Shown in pieces: positions 17,636-26,921 of a stretch of 64,000 nucleotides of DNA. The stretch is from Actinomycetes bacterium (GTDB lineage Bacteria; Actinomycetota; Actinomycetes; Mycobacteriales; Mycobacteriaceae). Position 1 is the stretch's first letter, and the number at the start of each line of letters is the position of its first letter. Below the pieces are notes generated by a model. It did no database searches, was not told the origin of the DNA, and saw only the letters and a list, made by a program, of their open reading frames with translations. A program made the position numbers and the translations under genes. The DNA is taken from positions 1 through 64,000 of the forward strand of contig JAHZJB010000008.1 in assembly GCA_022601135.1 (NCBI GenBank), written 5' to 3'.

Positions 17636-18697
17636 GTGAGCCCCCGCGAGACGAACGCCGCCTCGAATCGATCGACGAGTTCCTCGGTCGTCAACAGCAG
17701 GATCGACGTACCGCCCCAATACGTTGTCGGCCTGCTGGGGGCTTCCGACGAGAACCTGCGCACCCTCGAAGGGCTGCTGAGCGCCGATGTCCACGCCCGC
17801 GGCAACGTGCTCACACTGTCGGGTGAACCCGCCGACGTGGCACTGGCCGAGCGGGCGATCTCCGAGCTGATCGAGGTCGTCGCCAGCGGTCAGACCCTGA
17901 CACCGGATGCGGTGCGGCACGGCGTGGCCATGCTGACGGGGACGGCCGAAGAGTCACCTGCCGAGGTGCTGACCCTGGATATCTTGTCCCGACGCGGCAA
18001 GACGATCCGGCCCAAGACGCTGAACCAGAAGCGGTACGTGGACGCTATCGATGCGCACACCATCGTGTTCGGGATCGGTCCGGCCGGCACCGGCAAGACC
18101 TATCTGGCGATGGCCAAGGCCGTCAGCGCACTGCAGACCAAGGAAGTCAGCCGGATCATCCTCACCCGCCCGGCCGTGGAAGCAGGTGAGCGCCTGGGCT
18201 TCCTGCCCGGGACGCTGAGCGAGAAAATCGACCCGTATCTGCGCCCCCTGTATGACGCCCTGCACGACATGATGGACCCCGAACTGATTCCGAAGTTGAT
18301 GAGTGCCGGTGTGATCGAGGTGGCGCCGCTGGGTTACATGCGGGGCAGGACTTTGTCAGATGCGTTCATCATTCTCGACGAGGCACAGAACACCACCGCC
18401 GAGCAGATGAAGATGTTTCTGACCCGCCTTGGCTTCGATTCGAAAATCGTTGTGACAGGCGATATCACGCAGGTGGACCTGCCCGGAGGTGCCCCCTCCG
18501 GACTGCGCGCGGCGATGCGGATTCTCGATGGGATCGACGACATCCACTTCAGCGAGCTCACGAGCGCCGACGTGGTCCGCCACCGTTTGGTATCCGAGAT
18601 CGTGGACGCTTATGAAAGGGCGGATGTGAAATCCGGTGATCCCCTGAAGAACCGCGCCCGGCGGCGTTCCTCGGGCACAGGCAGACCGCGGCGATGA
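17636..18697 (+). CDS. phoH: PhoH-like ATPase
   Basis: A 353-residue P-loop protein. Walker A (GPAGTGKT) is at residues 148-155, the Walker B-like strand [12 protein letters not shown] at about 247, and [12 protein letters not shown] downstream. The N-terminal ~90 residues form a KH-like domain ([27 protein letters not shown]). PhoH proteins are RNA-linked ATPases/helicases of unclear role. Coupling with ybeY and era suggests ribosome or RNA maturation. The basic tail ([16 protein letters not shown]) may bind RNA. The start is GTG at 17636. The ybeY gene starts 7 nt downstream. Confidence 0.93.
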   Translation: MSPRETNAASNRSTSSSVVNSRIDVPPQYVVGLLGASDENLRTLEGLLSADVHARGNVLTLSGEPADVALAERAISELIEVVASGQTLTPDAVRHGVAMLTGTAEESPAEVLTLDILSRRGKTIRPKTLNQKRYVDAIDAHTIVFGIGPAGTGKTYLAMAKAVSALQTKEVSRIILTRPAVEAGERLGFLPGTLSEKIDPYLRPLYDALHDMMDPELIPKLMSAGVIEVAPLGYMRGRTLSDAFIILDEAQNTTAEQMKMFLTRLGFDSKIVVTGDITQVDLPGGAPSGLRAAMRILDGIDDIHFSELTSADVVRHRLVSEIVDAYERADVKSGDPLKNRARRRSSGTGRPRR

Positions 18698-18704
18698 TGG
18701 ACCT

Positions 18705-19241
18705 ATGAGCATCGAGGTTGCCAACGAGTCGGGTGTGGACGTCTCTGAACAGGAATTGATCAGCGTCGCGCGATTCGTCATCCGCAAGATGGACGTCAAT
18801 CCAGCCGCCGAGTTGTCGATGATATTGCTCGACACCGCGGCGATGGCCGATCTGCACATGCGGTGGATGGACCTGCCCGGTCCGACCGACGTCATGAGTT
18901 TCCCGATGGATGAACTTGAGCCCGGCGGCAGGCCGGATTCACCCGAGCCCGGCCCGTCGATGCTCGGAGATATCGTGCTCTGCCCGGAGTTCGCCGCCGA
19001 GCAGGCTGCCGACGCGGGGCATACGCTGGGCCAGGAAATGGCGCTTTTGACGGTGCACGGTGTGCTGCACCTGCTGGGCTACGACCACAGCGAGCCCGAT
19101 GAGGAAAAAGAGATGTTCGCCCTGCAGCGTGAACTGCTCGAGGAGTGGGTGGCCGACCAGGTCGAGGCCTACCACCAGGACCGGCAGACCGAGAGGGACC
19201 GTCGGCTGGTGGACAAGTCCCGATTGTTCGACCAACCGTGA
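18705..19241 (+). CDS. ybeY: Endoribonuclease YbeY (16S rRNA maturation)
   Basis: A 178-residue zinc-dependent RNase that processes 16S rRNA and takes part in ribosome quality control. The zinc motif [17 protein letters not shown] is intact (HxxxHxxxxxH), and the upstream substrate-region motif [11 protein letters not shown] is present. A 20-residue acidic insertion ([15 protein letters not shown]) sits between them, as in other mycobacteria. It lies between phoH and the CNNM-type gene, whose GTG overlaps its TGA (GTGA). Confidence 0.96.
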   Translation: MSIEVANESGVDVSEQELISVARFVIRKMDVNPAAELSMILLDTAAMADLHMRWMDLPGPTDVMSFPMDELEPGGRPDSPEPGPSMLGDIVLCPEFAAEQAADAGHTLGQEMALLTVHGVLHLLGYDHSEPDEEKEMFALQRELLEEWVADQVEAYHQDRQTERDRRLVDKSRLFDQP

Positions 19242-20539
19242 GTTCCATCGGACAACTGATCAGCGCTGTCGTGCTGGTCGGCCTCGGTGCGGTGTTCGCA
19301 GCCACCGATGCGGCGCTGAGCACGGTGTCGATGGCCCGCGTCGAGGAACTCGTCCGCGAGGAACGTCCGGGTGCGGTGCGGCTGGCCCGGGTGATGCTCG
19401 AGCGGCCCCGCTACATCAATCTCATTGTGCTGCTGCGGATTACCTGCGAGGTCTCAGCGACGGTGCTGCTGGCGGCATACCTGGACGGCGGACTCGGTGT
19501 GACGTGGGGACTGGCCGTTGCCGCCGCCATCATGGTGGTGGTCAGCTTCGTGGCGATGGGTGTCGGACCTCGTACCGTGGGCAGACAGAACGCCTATACC
19601 ATTGCGTTGCTCACTGCCCTTCCGCTGCAGACGATCTCGGTGCTGTTGCTGCCGGTGAGCCGACTGCTCGTGTTGATCGGCAATGCGCTGACGCCGGGCC
19701 GGGGCTTCCGTAATGGCCCCTTCGCGTCGGAGATCGAGCTGCGTGAGGTCGTCGACATGGCCCAGCAGCGGGGCGTGGTGGCCGATGACGAACGCCGGAT
19801 GATCCAGTCGGTGTTCGAGCTCGGGGACACACCGGCGCGTGAGGTGATGGTGCCGCGTACCGAGATGGTGTGGATCGAAAGCGATAAAACAGCTGCCCAA
19901 GCCACATCTTTAGCGGTACGTAGCGGGCATTCGCGAATTCCGGTGATCGGCGAGAACGTCGACGACGTGGTCGGCGTGGTGTACCTGAAGGATGTGGTGC
20001 AGCGCACCTACTCCTCGCCCAACGGCGGACGGGACACCGCGGTGTCCGCAGTGATGCGCGGGGCCGCGTTCGTCCCCGACTCCAAACCGCTGGACGCTCT
20101 CCTGCGAGACATGCAGCGCGACCGGGTCCACATGGTGCTGCTGGTCGACGAGTACGGTGCGATCGCCGGCCTGGTGACGATCGAGGATGTGCTCGAGGAG
20201 ATCGTCGGGGAGATCGCCGACGAATACGACATCGACGAGGTTGCTCCGATCGAAGATCTGGGGGATCGGTGCTACCGCGTATCGGCCCGCCTGCCGATCG
20301 AAGACCTGAGCGAGCTCTACGACGTCGAGTTCGATGAGCAGCTCGATGTTGACACGGTCGGAGGCCTGGTGGCACTCGAGCTCGGACGCGTGCCGCTGCC
20401 CGGAGCCGAGGTCATCTGGGACGGCCTGCGGTTGCGCGCCGAGGGTGGGCCGGACCCACGGGGGCGGCTGCGGATTGGCACGGTGTTGGTCAGCCCTGCC
20501 GATCCAGATCCCGCCCCGAACGGGGAAGAGCACCAATGA
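19238..20539 (+). CDS. CNNM/CorC-type membrane protein (hemolysin family)
   Basis: A 433-residue membrane protein. The N-terminal DUF21/CNNM transmembrane domain comprises about three to four hydrophobic segments within residues 1-150. It is followed by the [35 protein letters not shown] motif, two CBS domains (about 200-320) and a C-terminal CorC/HlyC FAD-binding-like domain. Relatives move or sense Mg2+/Co2+; this is inferred from family only. The GTG at 19238 overlaps the ybeY stop, and its own stop overlaps the next ATG (ATGA). It is thus in the middle of a tightly coupled operon. Confidence 0.9.
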   Translation: MSSIGQLISAVVLVGLGAVFAATDAALSTVSMARVEELVREERPGAVRLARVMLERPRYINLIVLLRITCEVSATVLLAAYLDGGLGVTWGLAVAAAIMVVVSFVAMGVGPRTVGRQNAYTIALLTALPLQTISVLLLPVSRLLVLIGNALTPGRGFRNGPFASEIELREVVDMAQQRGVVADDERRMIQSVFELGDTPAREVMVPRTEMVWIESDKTAAQATSLAVRSGHSRIPVIGENVDDVVGVVYLKDVVQRTYSSPNGGRDTAVSAVMRGAAFVPDSKPLDALLRDMQRDRVHMVLLVDEYGAIAGLVTIEDVLEEIVGEIADEYDIDEVAPIEDLGDRCYRVSARLPIEDLSELYDVEFDEQLDVDTVGGLVALELGRVPLPGAEVIWDGLRLRAEGGPDPRGRLRIGTVLVSPADPDPAPNGEEHQ

Positions 20540-20856
20540 GTGGTCTCGACCCAGAAGACGGGAAACTCGTCGTCCTCGCCCGTGGCGCGATGGCCCGGAC
20601 CGAGTCGGCAAGCGGTGCGGCTGTGCGTGACGTGGACGGCCGCACCTACGCCGCGGCGCCGGTAGCTCTGGCGACGCTCACGTTGACGGCGCTGCAGGTG
20701 GCGGTTGCCGCCGCGGTGTCCAGCGGTGCGACCGGCCTGGAGGCGGCCGTGCTGGTCGGGGGAAGGGCCGACGATCCGGGCGTTGCGGCGGTGCAGGAAC
20801 TTTCCGGCAACGCCCTGATCGTCGTTACCGATCGGGCGGGCACGGTGCTCGTATGA
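20536..20856 (+). CDS. Cytidine deaminase-like small protein
   Basis: A 106-residue protein with the general layout of a small cytidine-deaminase-like fold. It begins [38 protein letters not shown] and later has LEAAVLVGG. The zinc-binding HAE and PCxxC motifs of true deaminases are absent, so it is probably catalytically inactive. Proteins of this type sit between CNNM genes and era in many actinobacteria (Rv2365c as I recall). The start ATG overlaps the upstream stop. The function is unknown. Confidence 0.72.
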   Translation: MSGLDPEDGKLVVLARGAMARTESASGAAVRDVDGRTYAAAPVALATLTLTALQVAVAAAVSSGATGLEAAVLVGGRADDPGVAAVQELSGNALIVVTDRAGTVLV

Positions 20857-20926
20857 TCGCCCAGTGTGCGCCCAGATCGCGAATCTGGTCCCAGCGACGA
20901 TCTCATCGCACACTCGGTGAAGTCCG

Positions 20927-21835
20927 TTGACTGACTTCCGTTCGGGCTTCGTCTGTCTCGTCGGCAGGCCGAACACCGGCAAGTCCACACTGACCAACGC
21001 CCTGGTCGGCACGAAGGTGGCGATCACGTCGAACCGACCGCAAACCACCCGGCACGCCATCCGGGGCATCGTGCACCGCGAAGACTTCCAGATCGTCCTG
21101 GTCGACACCCCCGGGTTGCACCGCCCCCGCACGCTGTTGGGGCAGCGCCTCAACGACCTGGTCAAGGGCACCTATTCGGAGGTGGATGTGATCGGGCTGT
21201 GCATCCCCGCTGACGAGAAGATCGGGCCGGGAGACCGGTGGATTCTCGAGCAGATCCGCGCGGTCGCGCCGAAAACCGTGCTGATCGCGATCGTCACAAA
21301 GACCGACAAGGTGTCCAAGGACCGGATCGCCGAGCAGCTGATGGCGGTCAGTGGGCTTGTCGGACCCGATACCGAGATCGTTCCGGTCTCGGCGACCTCG
21401 GGTGCCCAGCTCGAGGTTCTCATCGACGTGCTGGTCGCGCAGCTGCAACCCGGCCCGGCGTTCTACCCCGACGGTGAGCTCACCGACGAACCCGAGGAAG
21501 TGCTGATGGCGGAGTTGATCCGGGAGGCCGCATTGGAGGGTGTCCGCGACGAGCTACCGCACTCGCTTGCGGTGGTGATCGAGGAGGTTGAGGAGCGTCC
21601 CGGCCGACCGGCCGACCAAGCCCTGACCGATGTGCGCGCGGTGCTCTACGTTGAGCGCGACTCCCAGAAGGGAATCGTCATCGGCAAAGGTGGAGCGCGT
21701 CTCCGTGAGGTGGGTACCGCCGCGCGCACGCAGATCGAGAAGTTGCTCGGCGCCAAGATCTATCTCGATCTTCGGGTCAAGATCGCGAAGAATTGGCAAC
21801 GCGATCCCAAACAACTCGGCCGGCTCGGCTTCTAG
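20927..21835 (+). CDS. era: GTPase Era, 16S rRNA binding
   Basis: A 302-residue ribosome-assembly GTPase. The G1 motif GRPNTGKST, the TTRHAIRG effector loop, DTPGLH (G3) and TKTD (G4) lead into the C-terminal KH domain with GIVIGKGGARLREVG. Era binds the 3' end of 16S rRNA, fitting its neighbours ybeY and rsmE. The start is a TTG at 20927, because no ATG or GTG in frame precedes FRSGFVCLVG. This appears to be the last gene of the rightward phoH-era series and is convergent with a CAP-domain gene 22 nt away. Confidence 0.95.
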   Translation: MTDFRSGFVCLVGRPNTGKSTLTNALVGTKVAITSNRPQTTRHAIRGIVHREDFQIVLVDTPGLHRPRTLLGQRLNDLVKGTYSEVDVIGLCIPADEKIGPGDRWILEQIRAVAPKTVLIAIVTKTDKVSKDRIAEQLMAVSGLVGPDTEIVPVSATSGAQLEVLIDVLVAQLQPGPAFYPDGELTDEPEEVLMAELIREAALEGVRDELPHSLAVVIEEVEERPGRPADQALTDVRAVLYVERDSQKGIVIGKGGARLREVGTAARTQIEKLLGAKIYLDLRVKIAKNWQRDPKQLGRLGF

Positions 21836-21857
21836 GACGCAGCGGCGCCGAGGCGTC

Positions 21858-22352
21858 CTAACCGGGCTGGCCGTAGACCGCGACGACCACGGTGCGGTCG
21901 AGCATGCTCTCCGTCCAGACGCCGATTTGGGTGTTCGCGCAGTTCGACATGATGGCCATGTAGTCGGGCCGGTGGTACCACTGGTTGATGATCTCGATGC
22001 CGCTGATGGCCAGCGCGGGGTTGATCGCGACGGTTTCGGAGGCGGTGCCAACGAAACCTGCCCGGTTCGCCCGGTCCTGGACGGTGGAGCCGTCGGAGCC
22101 GATGTCGCCGTTGAGGGCGCGGTTGTGCAGCACATCGTTGGTATGCCACTGGGCTGCCAGCCGTAGCTTGGGGTTGATCTCGAGTTCGGTGCCACAGCCG
22201 TGCTGGTACTGGATGGTGTAGACGTTGACGACGACGCTTTCGTTCAGGCGTCGATAGTCTGGGTAATCCGCCCGGGCATCCGGAATGCCCGCCATCGCAG
22301 TCCCCACTAGCGCCACCACCGGAAGAGCGCGCACCATCTTGCTGACGTTCAC
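21858..22352 (-). CDS. Secreted CAP-domain (SCP/PR1-like) protein
   Basis: A 164-residue exported protein with a signal peptide ending near ARADYPDY. The single CAP domain has LNESVVVNVYTIQYQHGCG, LRLAAQWHTNDVLHNRALNGDIGSDGS, and a late NCANTQIGVWTESMLDRTVVVAVYGQPG. The CAP-site histidines appear as QWHTND and WYHRPDY, while the canonical paired Glu residues are not obvious. Bacterial CAP proteins are envelope proteins of mostly unknown role. The start is GTG at 22352, with an ATG five codons later as the alternative. It sits between era and amiA2, where I do not recall such a gene in M. tuberculosis. Confidence 0.78.
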   Translation of the reverse strand: MNVSKMVRALPVVALVGTAMAGIPDARADYPDYRRLNESVVVNVYTIQYQHGCGTELEINPKLRLAAQWHTNDVLHNRALNGDIGSDGSTVQDRANRAGFVGTASETVAINPALAISGIEIINQWYHRPDYMAIMSNCANTQIGVWTESMLDRTVVVAVYGQPG

Positions 22353-22362
22353 AGCCGGGACA

Positions 22363-23862
22363 TTACGCGACCTCGCGCGCGGTGGAGCGGGGACCGCCAG
22401 ATTTGCTGACCGACCCGGCCCCGTCGACGCGAGTATCCCACCATTTATTCGGCTCATACGAGGACCAGCTGTTGATCGCCTCCAGTGCGGCCGCCAGCGA
22501 CACCAGCAGCGGCTCGCTGTGCGCGGGGCCCATCAGTTGAACCCCGATCGGCAGGCCGTCGGAGGTGAATCCGGCCGGCACATTGACCGACGGCCAGCCG
22601 ACCAGGTTCCACGGCCAGGTCACCGGGCAGGCGCGGATCATGGTGCGGTCGGTAGCCAGCGAGCCGAGATGGTCGAAGGCGTTGACATGTGGCGGCGGCT
22701 CGGCGGTCGTCGGCGCGAGCACGACGTCGGCCAGGTTGAAGATCCATCCGAGGCGCTGTTGTGTCGCCGCCTCGTTGGCGCGGGCCTTGCGCAGGATGTG
22801 CTGCGAGAGCAGGCGGCCCATTCGGGCATTGGACCGGGTGCGTCTGTCCAGGGCAACATTGTCGCCAAGCCGATCGATCCACTCAGGGATGCCCGAACTG
22901 GAGCGGGCCAGGAAGTTCCACGACATGCGCAGGCTGTAATCGGGGTCGGCCGAGACCAAGGTGTGGCCGAGCTGTTCGAGCTGGCCGGCAACCACTCCCA
23001 GTGCCGAGCCGATCTCGGGGTGCAGTTTGGCCCGGAAACCAGTGAAGGGAAACTTGGTGGACACCGCGATCCGTAGTGGGCCCGGTGCCTGGGACACATA
23101 GTCCGACGTCCGCACCCGCGGTGCGGTGTGCAGATCGCCCGGTGCGTTGCCGGATGCGGCGTCGAGCACCAGCGCCGCGTCGGTCACGGTGCGCGCCAGC
23201 ACGCCGTTGACGGTGATGCCGTTGAACGTCTCTGCCAGCGGCCAGGTCGAGATGCGACCCCGTTGCGGCTTGATGCCGACCAAGTGTGTCCAGGCTGCCG
23301 GAATGCGCACGCTGCCCGCTCCGTCAGAGCCGATCGCGGCCGCAACGAGGCCGGCCGCGACGGCGGCGGCGCTTCCGCCTGACGAACCGCCCGGGGTGTG
23401 ATCACGCGACCAGGGGTTGCGGGTATGGCCGAAAGCGCGTCCGCTGGTGAACGGCCACTGGCCGAGCTCGCAGGTGTTGGTCTTGCCCACGATCACCGCG
23501 CCCGCGGCGCGCAGCCGCCGGACCACCTCGGCGTCGGATTCGGCGATTCTCGCGGGGCCGTCGCTGTCGTCGGCGCCGAACCGGGTAGGCGCCCCGGCGA
23601 CGTCGACATCGTCCTTGACGGCGATCGGTATGCCCAGCAACGGGAGCCGCGAAAGATCTTCGCCCGCTGCCCGTCTGCGGTCGGCGAGGGCCGCGTCGGC
23701 GATGGCCTGGTCGGTGAGGACAACCCGGAATGCGTTGAGTGTGTCCTGGCTCGCCTCGACAGCAGCCAATGATCGGCGGACCAGGTCGCCGGCCGTGACG
23801 GCGCCGCTCGCCAGCTGATACAGCTGGTAGGTCAGGGTGGGGTACCGAGGTGATTCGACCAT
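22363..23862 (-). CDS. amiA2: Amidase signature family enzyme
   Basis: A 499-residue amidase. The Ser-cisSer-Lys triad regions are present: IPIAVKDDVDVAG (Lys), GGSSGGSAAAVAAG (cis-Ser) and GSDGAGSVRIPAA (nucleophile region). Such enzymes hydrolyse amides of small carboxylic acids; the substrate is not inferable. The ATG at 23862 is 8 nt after a TAGTCT box, and a GTG one codon upstream is equally possible. Its position next to recO matches amiA2 (Rv2363) in M. tuberculosis from memory. It is co-directional with the CAP-domain gene, which starts 11 nt downstream. Confidence 0.9.
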   Translation of the reverse strand: MVESPRYPTLTYQLYQLASGAVTAGDLVRRSLAAVEASQDTLNAFRVVLTDQAIADAALADRRRAAGEDLSRLPLLGIPIAVKDDVDVAGAPTRFGADDSDGPARIAESDAEVVRRLRAAGAVIVGKTNTCELGQWPFTSGRAFGHTRNPWSRDHTPGGSSGGSAAAVAAGLVAAAIGSDGAGSVRIPAAWTHLVGIKPQRGRISTWPLAETFNGITVNGVLARTVTDAALVLDAASGNAPGDLHTAPRVRTSDYVSQAPGPLRIAVSTKFPFTGFRAKLHPEIGSALGVVAGQLEQLGHTLVSADPDYSLRMSWNFLARSSSGIPEWIDRLGDNVALDRRTRSNARMGRLLSQHILRKARANEAATQQRLGWIFNLADVVLAPTTAEPPPHVNAFDHLGSLATDRTMIRACPVTWPWNLVGWPSVNVPAGFTSDGLPIGVQLMGPAHSEPLLVSLAAALEAINSWSSYEPNKWWDTRVDGAGSVSKSGGPRSTAREVA

Positions 23863-23870
23863 CACCTACG

Positions 23871-23876
23871 AGACTA
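23871..23876 (-). promoter_or_regulatory. -10 box for amiA2
   Basis: TAGTCT on the minus strand lies 8 nt before the ATG at 23862 (5 nt before the alternative GTG). Confidence 0.45.
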
Positions 23877-23925
23877 TCGGCGCTGCGGACCGGTTTCCGT
23901 CGGTTCACAGTGGGACACTGATCAC

Positions 23926-24696
23926 ATGCGTGTGTATCGGGATCGAGCGGTGGTGCTGCGTCAGCACAAGCTCGGCGAAGCGGACCGCATCGTGACCCTC
24001 CTCACGCGTGACCACGGCCTGGTGCGAGCGGTGGCGAAAGGGGTACGTCGCACCCGCAGTAAGTTCGGCGCGCGGCTGGAACCGTTTGCGCACATCGACG
24101 TTCAGCTGCATCCGGGCCGTAATCTCGATATCGTCACCCAGGTCCAGGCAATAGACGCGTTCGCCTCGGACATCGTTTGTGACTACGGCCGCTACACCTG
24201 TGCCTGCGCGGTACTGGAAACAGCTGAGCGGCTGGCCGGGGAGGAGCGCGCCCCGGTGCCCGCGCTGCACCGGTTGACAGTGGCGGCGCTGCGCGCGGTG
24301 GCCGACGCCGGCCGCCCCCGCGAACTCGTCCTGGACGCCTACCTGCTTCGCGCGATGGGGATCACCGGGTGGGCGCCGTCGTTGACCGAATGCGCCCGGT
24401 GTGCGACTCCGGGCCCGCACCGGGCATTCCATGTCGCGGCGGGCGGCAGCGTGTGCGTGCACTGCCGACCGTCCGGGTCGGCGACGCCGCCGCAGGGCGT
24501 GCTGGACCTGATGGCCGCGCTCTACGAGGGCGACTGGGACTACGCGCAGGGGTCCTCGCCGCAGCACCGACGCCAGGCCAGCGGGCTCGTGGCCGCGCAC
24601 TTGCAGTGGCATTTGGAGCGGCAGCTGCGGACGTTGCCACTGGTGGAGCGTGTCAACCGGATTGACTGTGCAGTCTCTGAGCATGGCGCCGGTTGA
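23926..24696 (+). CDS. recO: DNA repair protein RecO
   Basis: A 256-residue recombination mediator that loads RecA with RecR. The N-terminal OB-fold reads VLRQHKLGEADRIVTLLTRDHGLVRAVAKGVRR. It is followed by an alpha-helical part and a zinc-binding region (CARCATPGPHRAFHVAAGGSVCVHC). ATG at 23926 follows GATCAC with GACACT 6 nt upstream, so it may be leaderless. The uppS gene follows 30 nt downstream in the same direction, an arrangement conserved in mycobacteria. Confidence 0.94.
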   Translation: MRVYRDRAVVLRQHKLGEADRIVTLLTRDHGLVRAVAKGVRRTRSKFGARLEPFAHIDVQLHPGRNLDIVTQVQAIDAFASDIVCDYGRYTCACAVLETAERLAGEERAPVPALHRLTVAALRAVADAGRPRELVLDAYLLRAMGITGWAPSLTECARCATPGPHRAFHVAAGGSVCVHCRPSGSATPPQGVLDLMAALYEGDWDYAQGSSPQHRRQASGLVAAHLQWHLERQLRTLPLVERVNRIDCAVSEHGAG

Positions 24697-24726
24697 TCCA
24701 GCAGGGCATCGGGCAGGATATGGCGC

Positions 24727-25611
24727 ATGGCAATCAAGCGGACGGAGCAGAACAGCTATCCGCAGCTAGCTCCGGCGCCTGACGACTATCCCACGTTCCC
24801 GGACAAATCGAGCTGGCCTGTGGTCTTTCCAGAGTTGCCGGCGCGCACCAACGGCAGGTTCGCTCGCCCACCGCAACACACCTCCAAGGCCGCCGCGCCG
24901 CAGATCCCGGCTGATCAGGTGCCCCATCACGTCGCGGTGGTGATGGACGGGAACGGCCGGTGGGCCACCCAGCGCGGGTTGGGCCGCACCGAGGGCCACA
25001 AGATGGGCGAGGCGGTACTCATCGACATCACCTGCGGCGCTATCGAGCTCGGTGTCAAACACCTCACGGTGTACGCGTTCTCCACCGAGAACTGGAAGCG
25101 CAGTACCGAGGAAGTCCGTTTCTTGATGGGCTTCAACCGGGAGGTTGTGCGGCGGCGCAGGGAGAACCTGAACGATATGGGTGTGCGGATGCGCTGGGTT
25201 GGTTCGCGGCCCCGGATGTGGCGCAGCGTCATCAAGGAGTTCGATATCGCCGAGCAGATGACCGTCGGCAACGACGTCATCACGATCAACTACTGCGTGA
25301 ACTACGGCGGTCGCACCGAGATCGTCGAGGCGGCGCGCGAACTCGCACAGGAAGCGGTGGATGGCAAGGTCAATCCCGCCCGGATCAGCGAGGCGATGTT
25401 CTCCAGGCATCTGCACCGCTCCGACATCCCCGACGTCGACCTGTTCATCCGAACCTCGGGGGAACAGCGGGCCAGCAACTTTCTGATCTGGCAGGCGGCC
25501 TACGCCGAGTACGTCTTCCAGGACAAGCTCTGGCCGGATTACGATCGTCGAGACCTGTGGGCCGCGTGCGAAGAGTACGTCCATCGCAACCGGCGTTTCG
25601 GCAGGGCATAG
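24727..25611 (+). CDS. uppS: Long-chain (Z)-isoprenyl diphosphate synthase, decaprenyl-PP synthase
   Basis: A 294-residue cis-prenyltransferase making polyprenyl diphosphate for peptidoglycan, arabinogalactan and lipid-linked sugar carriers. The motif [13 protein letters not shown] places the catalytic Asp at residue 74. Later conserved regions are [24 protein letters not shown] and [27 protein letters not shown]. The N-terminal ~60 residue extension is typical of the mycobacterial decaprenyl-PP synthase (Rv2361c). It lies downstream of recO and upstream of a small conserved gene. Confidence 0.95.
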   Translation: MAIKRTEQNSYPQLAPAPDDYPTFPDKSSWPVVFPELPARTNGRFARPPQHTSKAAAPQIPADQVPHHVAVVMDGNGRWATQRGLGRTEGHKMGEAVLIDITCGAIELGVKHLTVYAFSTENWKRSTEEVRFLMGFNREVVRRRRENLNDMGVRMRWVGSRPRMWRSVIKEFDIAEQMTVGNDVITINYCVNYGGRTEIVEAARELAQEAVDGKVNPARISEAMFSRHLHRSDIPDVDLFIRTSGEQRASNFLIWQAAYAEYVFQDKLWPDYDRRDLWAACEEYVHRNRRFGRA

Positions 25612-25618
25612 GGCCCAG

Positions 25619-26053
25619 ATGGGAAACTCGATGGACCTCTCGGCACGTCTCACCGCTGTGCTTGAGGAGATTCTTCCCGTCACGCACGAGGACGACGGTG
25701 CGCTGACGGTGCAGCACGACGACACCTTCGCCTCGCTGCGGGTCGTGTCCATCGCAGAAGACCTCGACCTGGTTTCGCTCACCCAGGTGCTGGCCTGGGA
25801 TCTGCCGTTGGACAGCAAGATTCGAGCCAGCGTTGCCAAGCACGCGCAGGACACGCTGCTCGGCACGGTGTCCTTGGTGGAGAAGGTCGGCACGGAGAAG
25901 GCCAGCACCGGGCGGGGTCGGTCACGCAAGACCGGAGACGTGCTGCTGCGCTACAACTTTCCGGCTGCCGGCCTGACCGACCACGCGCTGCGCACACTGA
26001 TTCTCATGGTGCTCTCCACCGGGGCTGACGTGCGGCGTGGGCTCACGCGTTAG
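25619..26053 (+). CDS. Conserved actinobacterial protein of unknown function
   Basis: A 144-residue soluble protein with an alternating strand/helix pattern (LRVVSIAEDLDLVSLTQVLAWDLPLDSKI; VLLRYNFPAAGLTDHALRTLILMVLSTGADVRRGL), resembling the YbjN-like bacterial sensory fold. That resemblance is tentative. It follows uppS by 7 nt, so it is probably co-transcribed, as I recall for Rv2360c. The start is ATG at 25619; another ATG four codons later is possible. Its 3' end overlaps the convergent zur gene by 11 bases. Confidence 0.75.
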   Translation: MGNSMDLSARLTAVLEEILPVTHEDDGALTVQHDDTFASLRVVSIAEDLDLVSLTQVLAWDLPLDSKIRASVAKHAQDTLLGTVSLVEKVGTEKASTGRGRSRKTGDVLLRYNFPAAGLTDHALRTLILMVLSTGADVRRGLTR

Positions 26054-26456
26054 TCGTGCGACGTGGCCGGGACCCGCATTTGCTGCAGATACCGAAAATC
26101 TCGATGGTGTGGCTGACCTCGGAGAAGCCGTGTTCGCGGGCGACCTCGGCGGCCCAGGCCTCGACCTGACGGCCCCGGATCTCGACGGTCGAACCGCAAT
26201 CCCGACAGACGAGATGGTGATGGTGGTGCTCCGAGCAGCGCCGGTACACCGACTCGCCGGTATCGGTGCGAAGCGTGTCGACCAGTCCGGCCGCGGCCAT
26301 CTGTTGCAGCGTGCGGTACACGGTGGTCAGGCCGATGCCTTCCCCTCGACGCCGCAACTCGTCGTGTAGTTCCTGGGCGGAACGGAATTCGTCGAGGTTT
26401 TCCAGCAACGCCGAGATTGCGGCGCGCTGGCGGGTCGCCCGGACCGCGCCCGTCAC
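26043..26456 (-). CDS. zur: Zinc uptake regulator Zur (FurB)
   Basis: A 137-residue Fur-family repressor of zinc uptake genes. It has the winged helix (RAAISALLENLDEFRSAQELHDELRRRGEGIGLTTVYRTLQQMAAAGLV) and the HHHHH-LVCRDCG motif. The second pair CSKCG near the C-terminus builds the structural zinc site. The start is GTG at 26456, overlapping the smtB stop (GTGA), so the longer upstream frame is not used. It is co-transcribed with the zinc-sensing smtB, as described for Rv2358-Rv2359 in M. tuberculosis. Confidence 0.94.
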   Translation of the reverse strand: MTGAVRATRQRAAISALLENLDEFRSAQELHDELRRRGEGIGLTTVYRTLQQMAAAGLVDTLRTDTGESVYRRCSEHHHHHLVCRDCGSTVEIRGRQVEAWAAEVAREHGFSEVSHTIEIFGICSKCGSRPRRTTNA

Positions 26457-26824
26457 TGACCGTTGTCCAAGTTCTCGGCGGCATGCGCCACGGCGGCGAT
26501 GACGATATCCGCCAGGTGGTGATCGACCAAGCGGTACAACACTTCCCGGCCCGACCGCACTCCGTCGACCACACCTGCCGCCTTGAGAATGCGCAGGTGC
26601 TGGCTGACCAACGGCTGTGGTACATCCAATGCGTCCACCAATTCGTGCACACAGCGTGCCTGCTCGCGAAGCTGCAGCACGATGGCGATGCGCACTGGTG
26701 CGGCCAGGGCGCGCAGTAGGTCGCCTGCCGTGTCGAGGACCGCGCGAGCCGGCAGCGCGGGCGGTGGCGGGCCCGTGTGCTCGTGACCGCCCGGCGAACC
26801 AGGCATCGTGGAAAGGATTTCCAT
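26453..26824 (-). CDS. smtB: ArsR/SmtB-family zinc-responsive repressor
   Basis: A 123-residue winged-helix metalloregulator. The recognition region [21 protein letters not shown] and wing [20 protein letters not shown] are clear. Histidines in the C-terminal helix ([17 protein letters not shown]) match the alpha5 zinc-sensing site. In M. tuberculosis the homologue represses the smtB-furB operon and releases on zinc. The ATG at 26824 has GGAAAGG upstream. An inverted repeat 14 nt upstream (26838-26857) is the likely operator. Confidence 0.92.
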   Translation of the reverse strand: MEILSTMPGSPGGHEHTGPPPPALPARAVLDTAGDLLRALAAPVRIAIVLQLREQARCVHELVDALDVPQPLVSQHLRILKAAGVVDGVRSGREVLYRLVDHHLADIVIAAVAHAAENLDNGQ

Positions 26825-26837
26825 TAAAGTTCACGAT

Positions 26838-26857
26838 ACATGCGGGGGCGTGCATGT
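26838..26857. promoter_or_regulatory. Candidate SmtB operator
   Basis: ACATGC, an 8-nt spacer, then GCATGT form a perfect 6-bp dyad immediately upstream of smtB. This fits the autoregulation known for this operon. Confidence 0.55.
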
Positions 26858-26907
26858 CAATCGGGTTCTCGCCCTCGCCCATGGCGGGGCCGGCCGAGGG
26901 GCCTGGC

Positions 26908-26913
26908 TACGCT
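26908..26913 (+). promoter_or_regulatory. -10 box for glyS
   Basis: TACGCT lies 8 nt before the GTG at 26922, giving a leaderless or nearly leaderless glyS message. Confidence 0.5.
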
Positions 26914-26921
26914 GTGGAGCC

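Noticed and set aside
20536..20856. Active cytidine deaminase
   Set aside because: The zinc-binding HAE and PCxxC motifs are missing, so only a deaminase-like fold is suggested.
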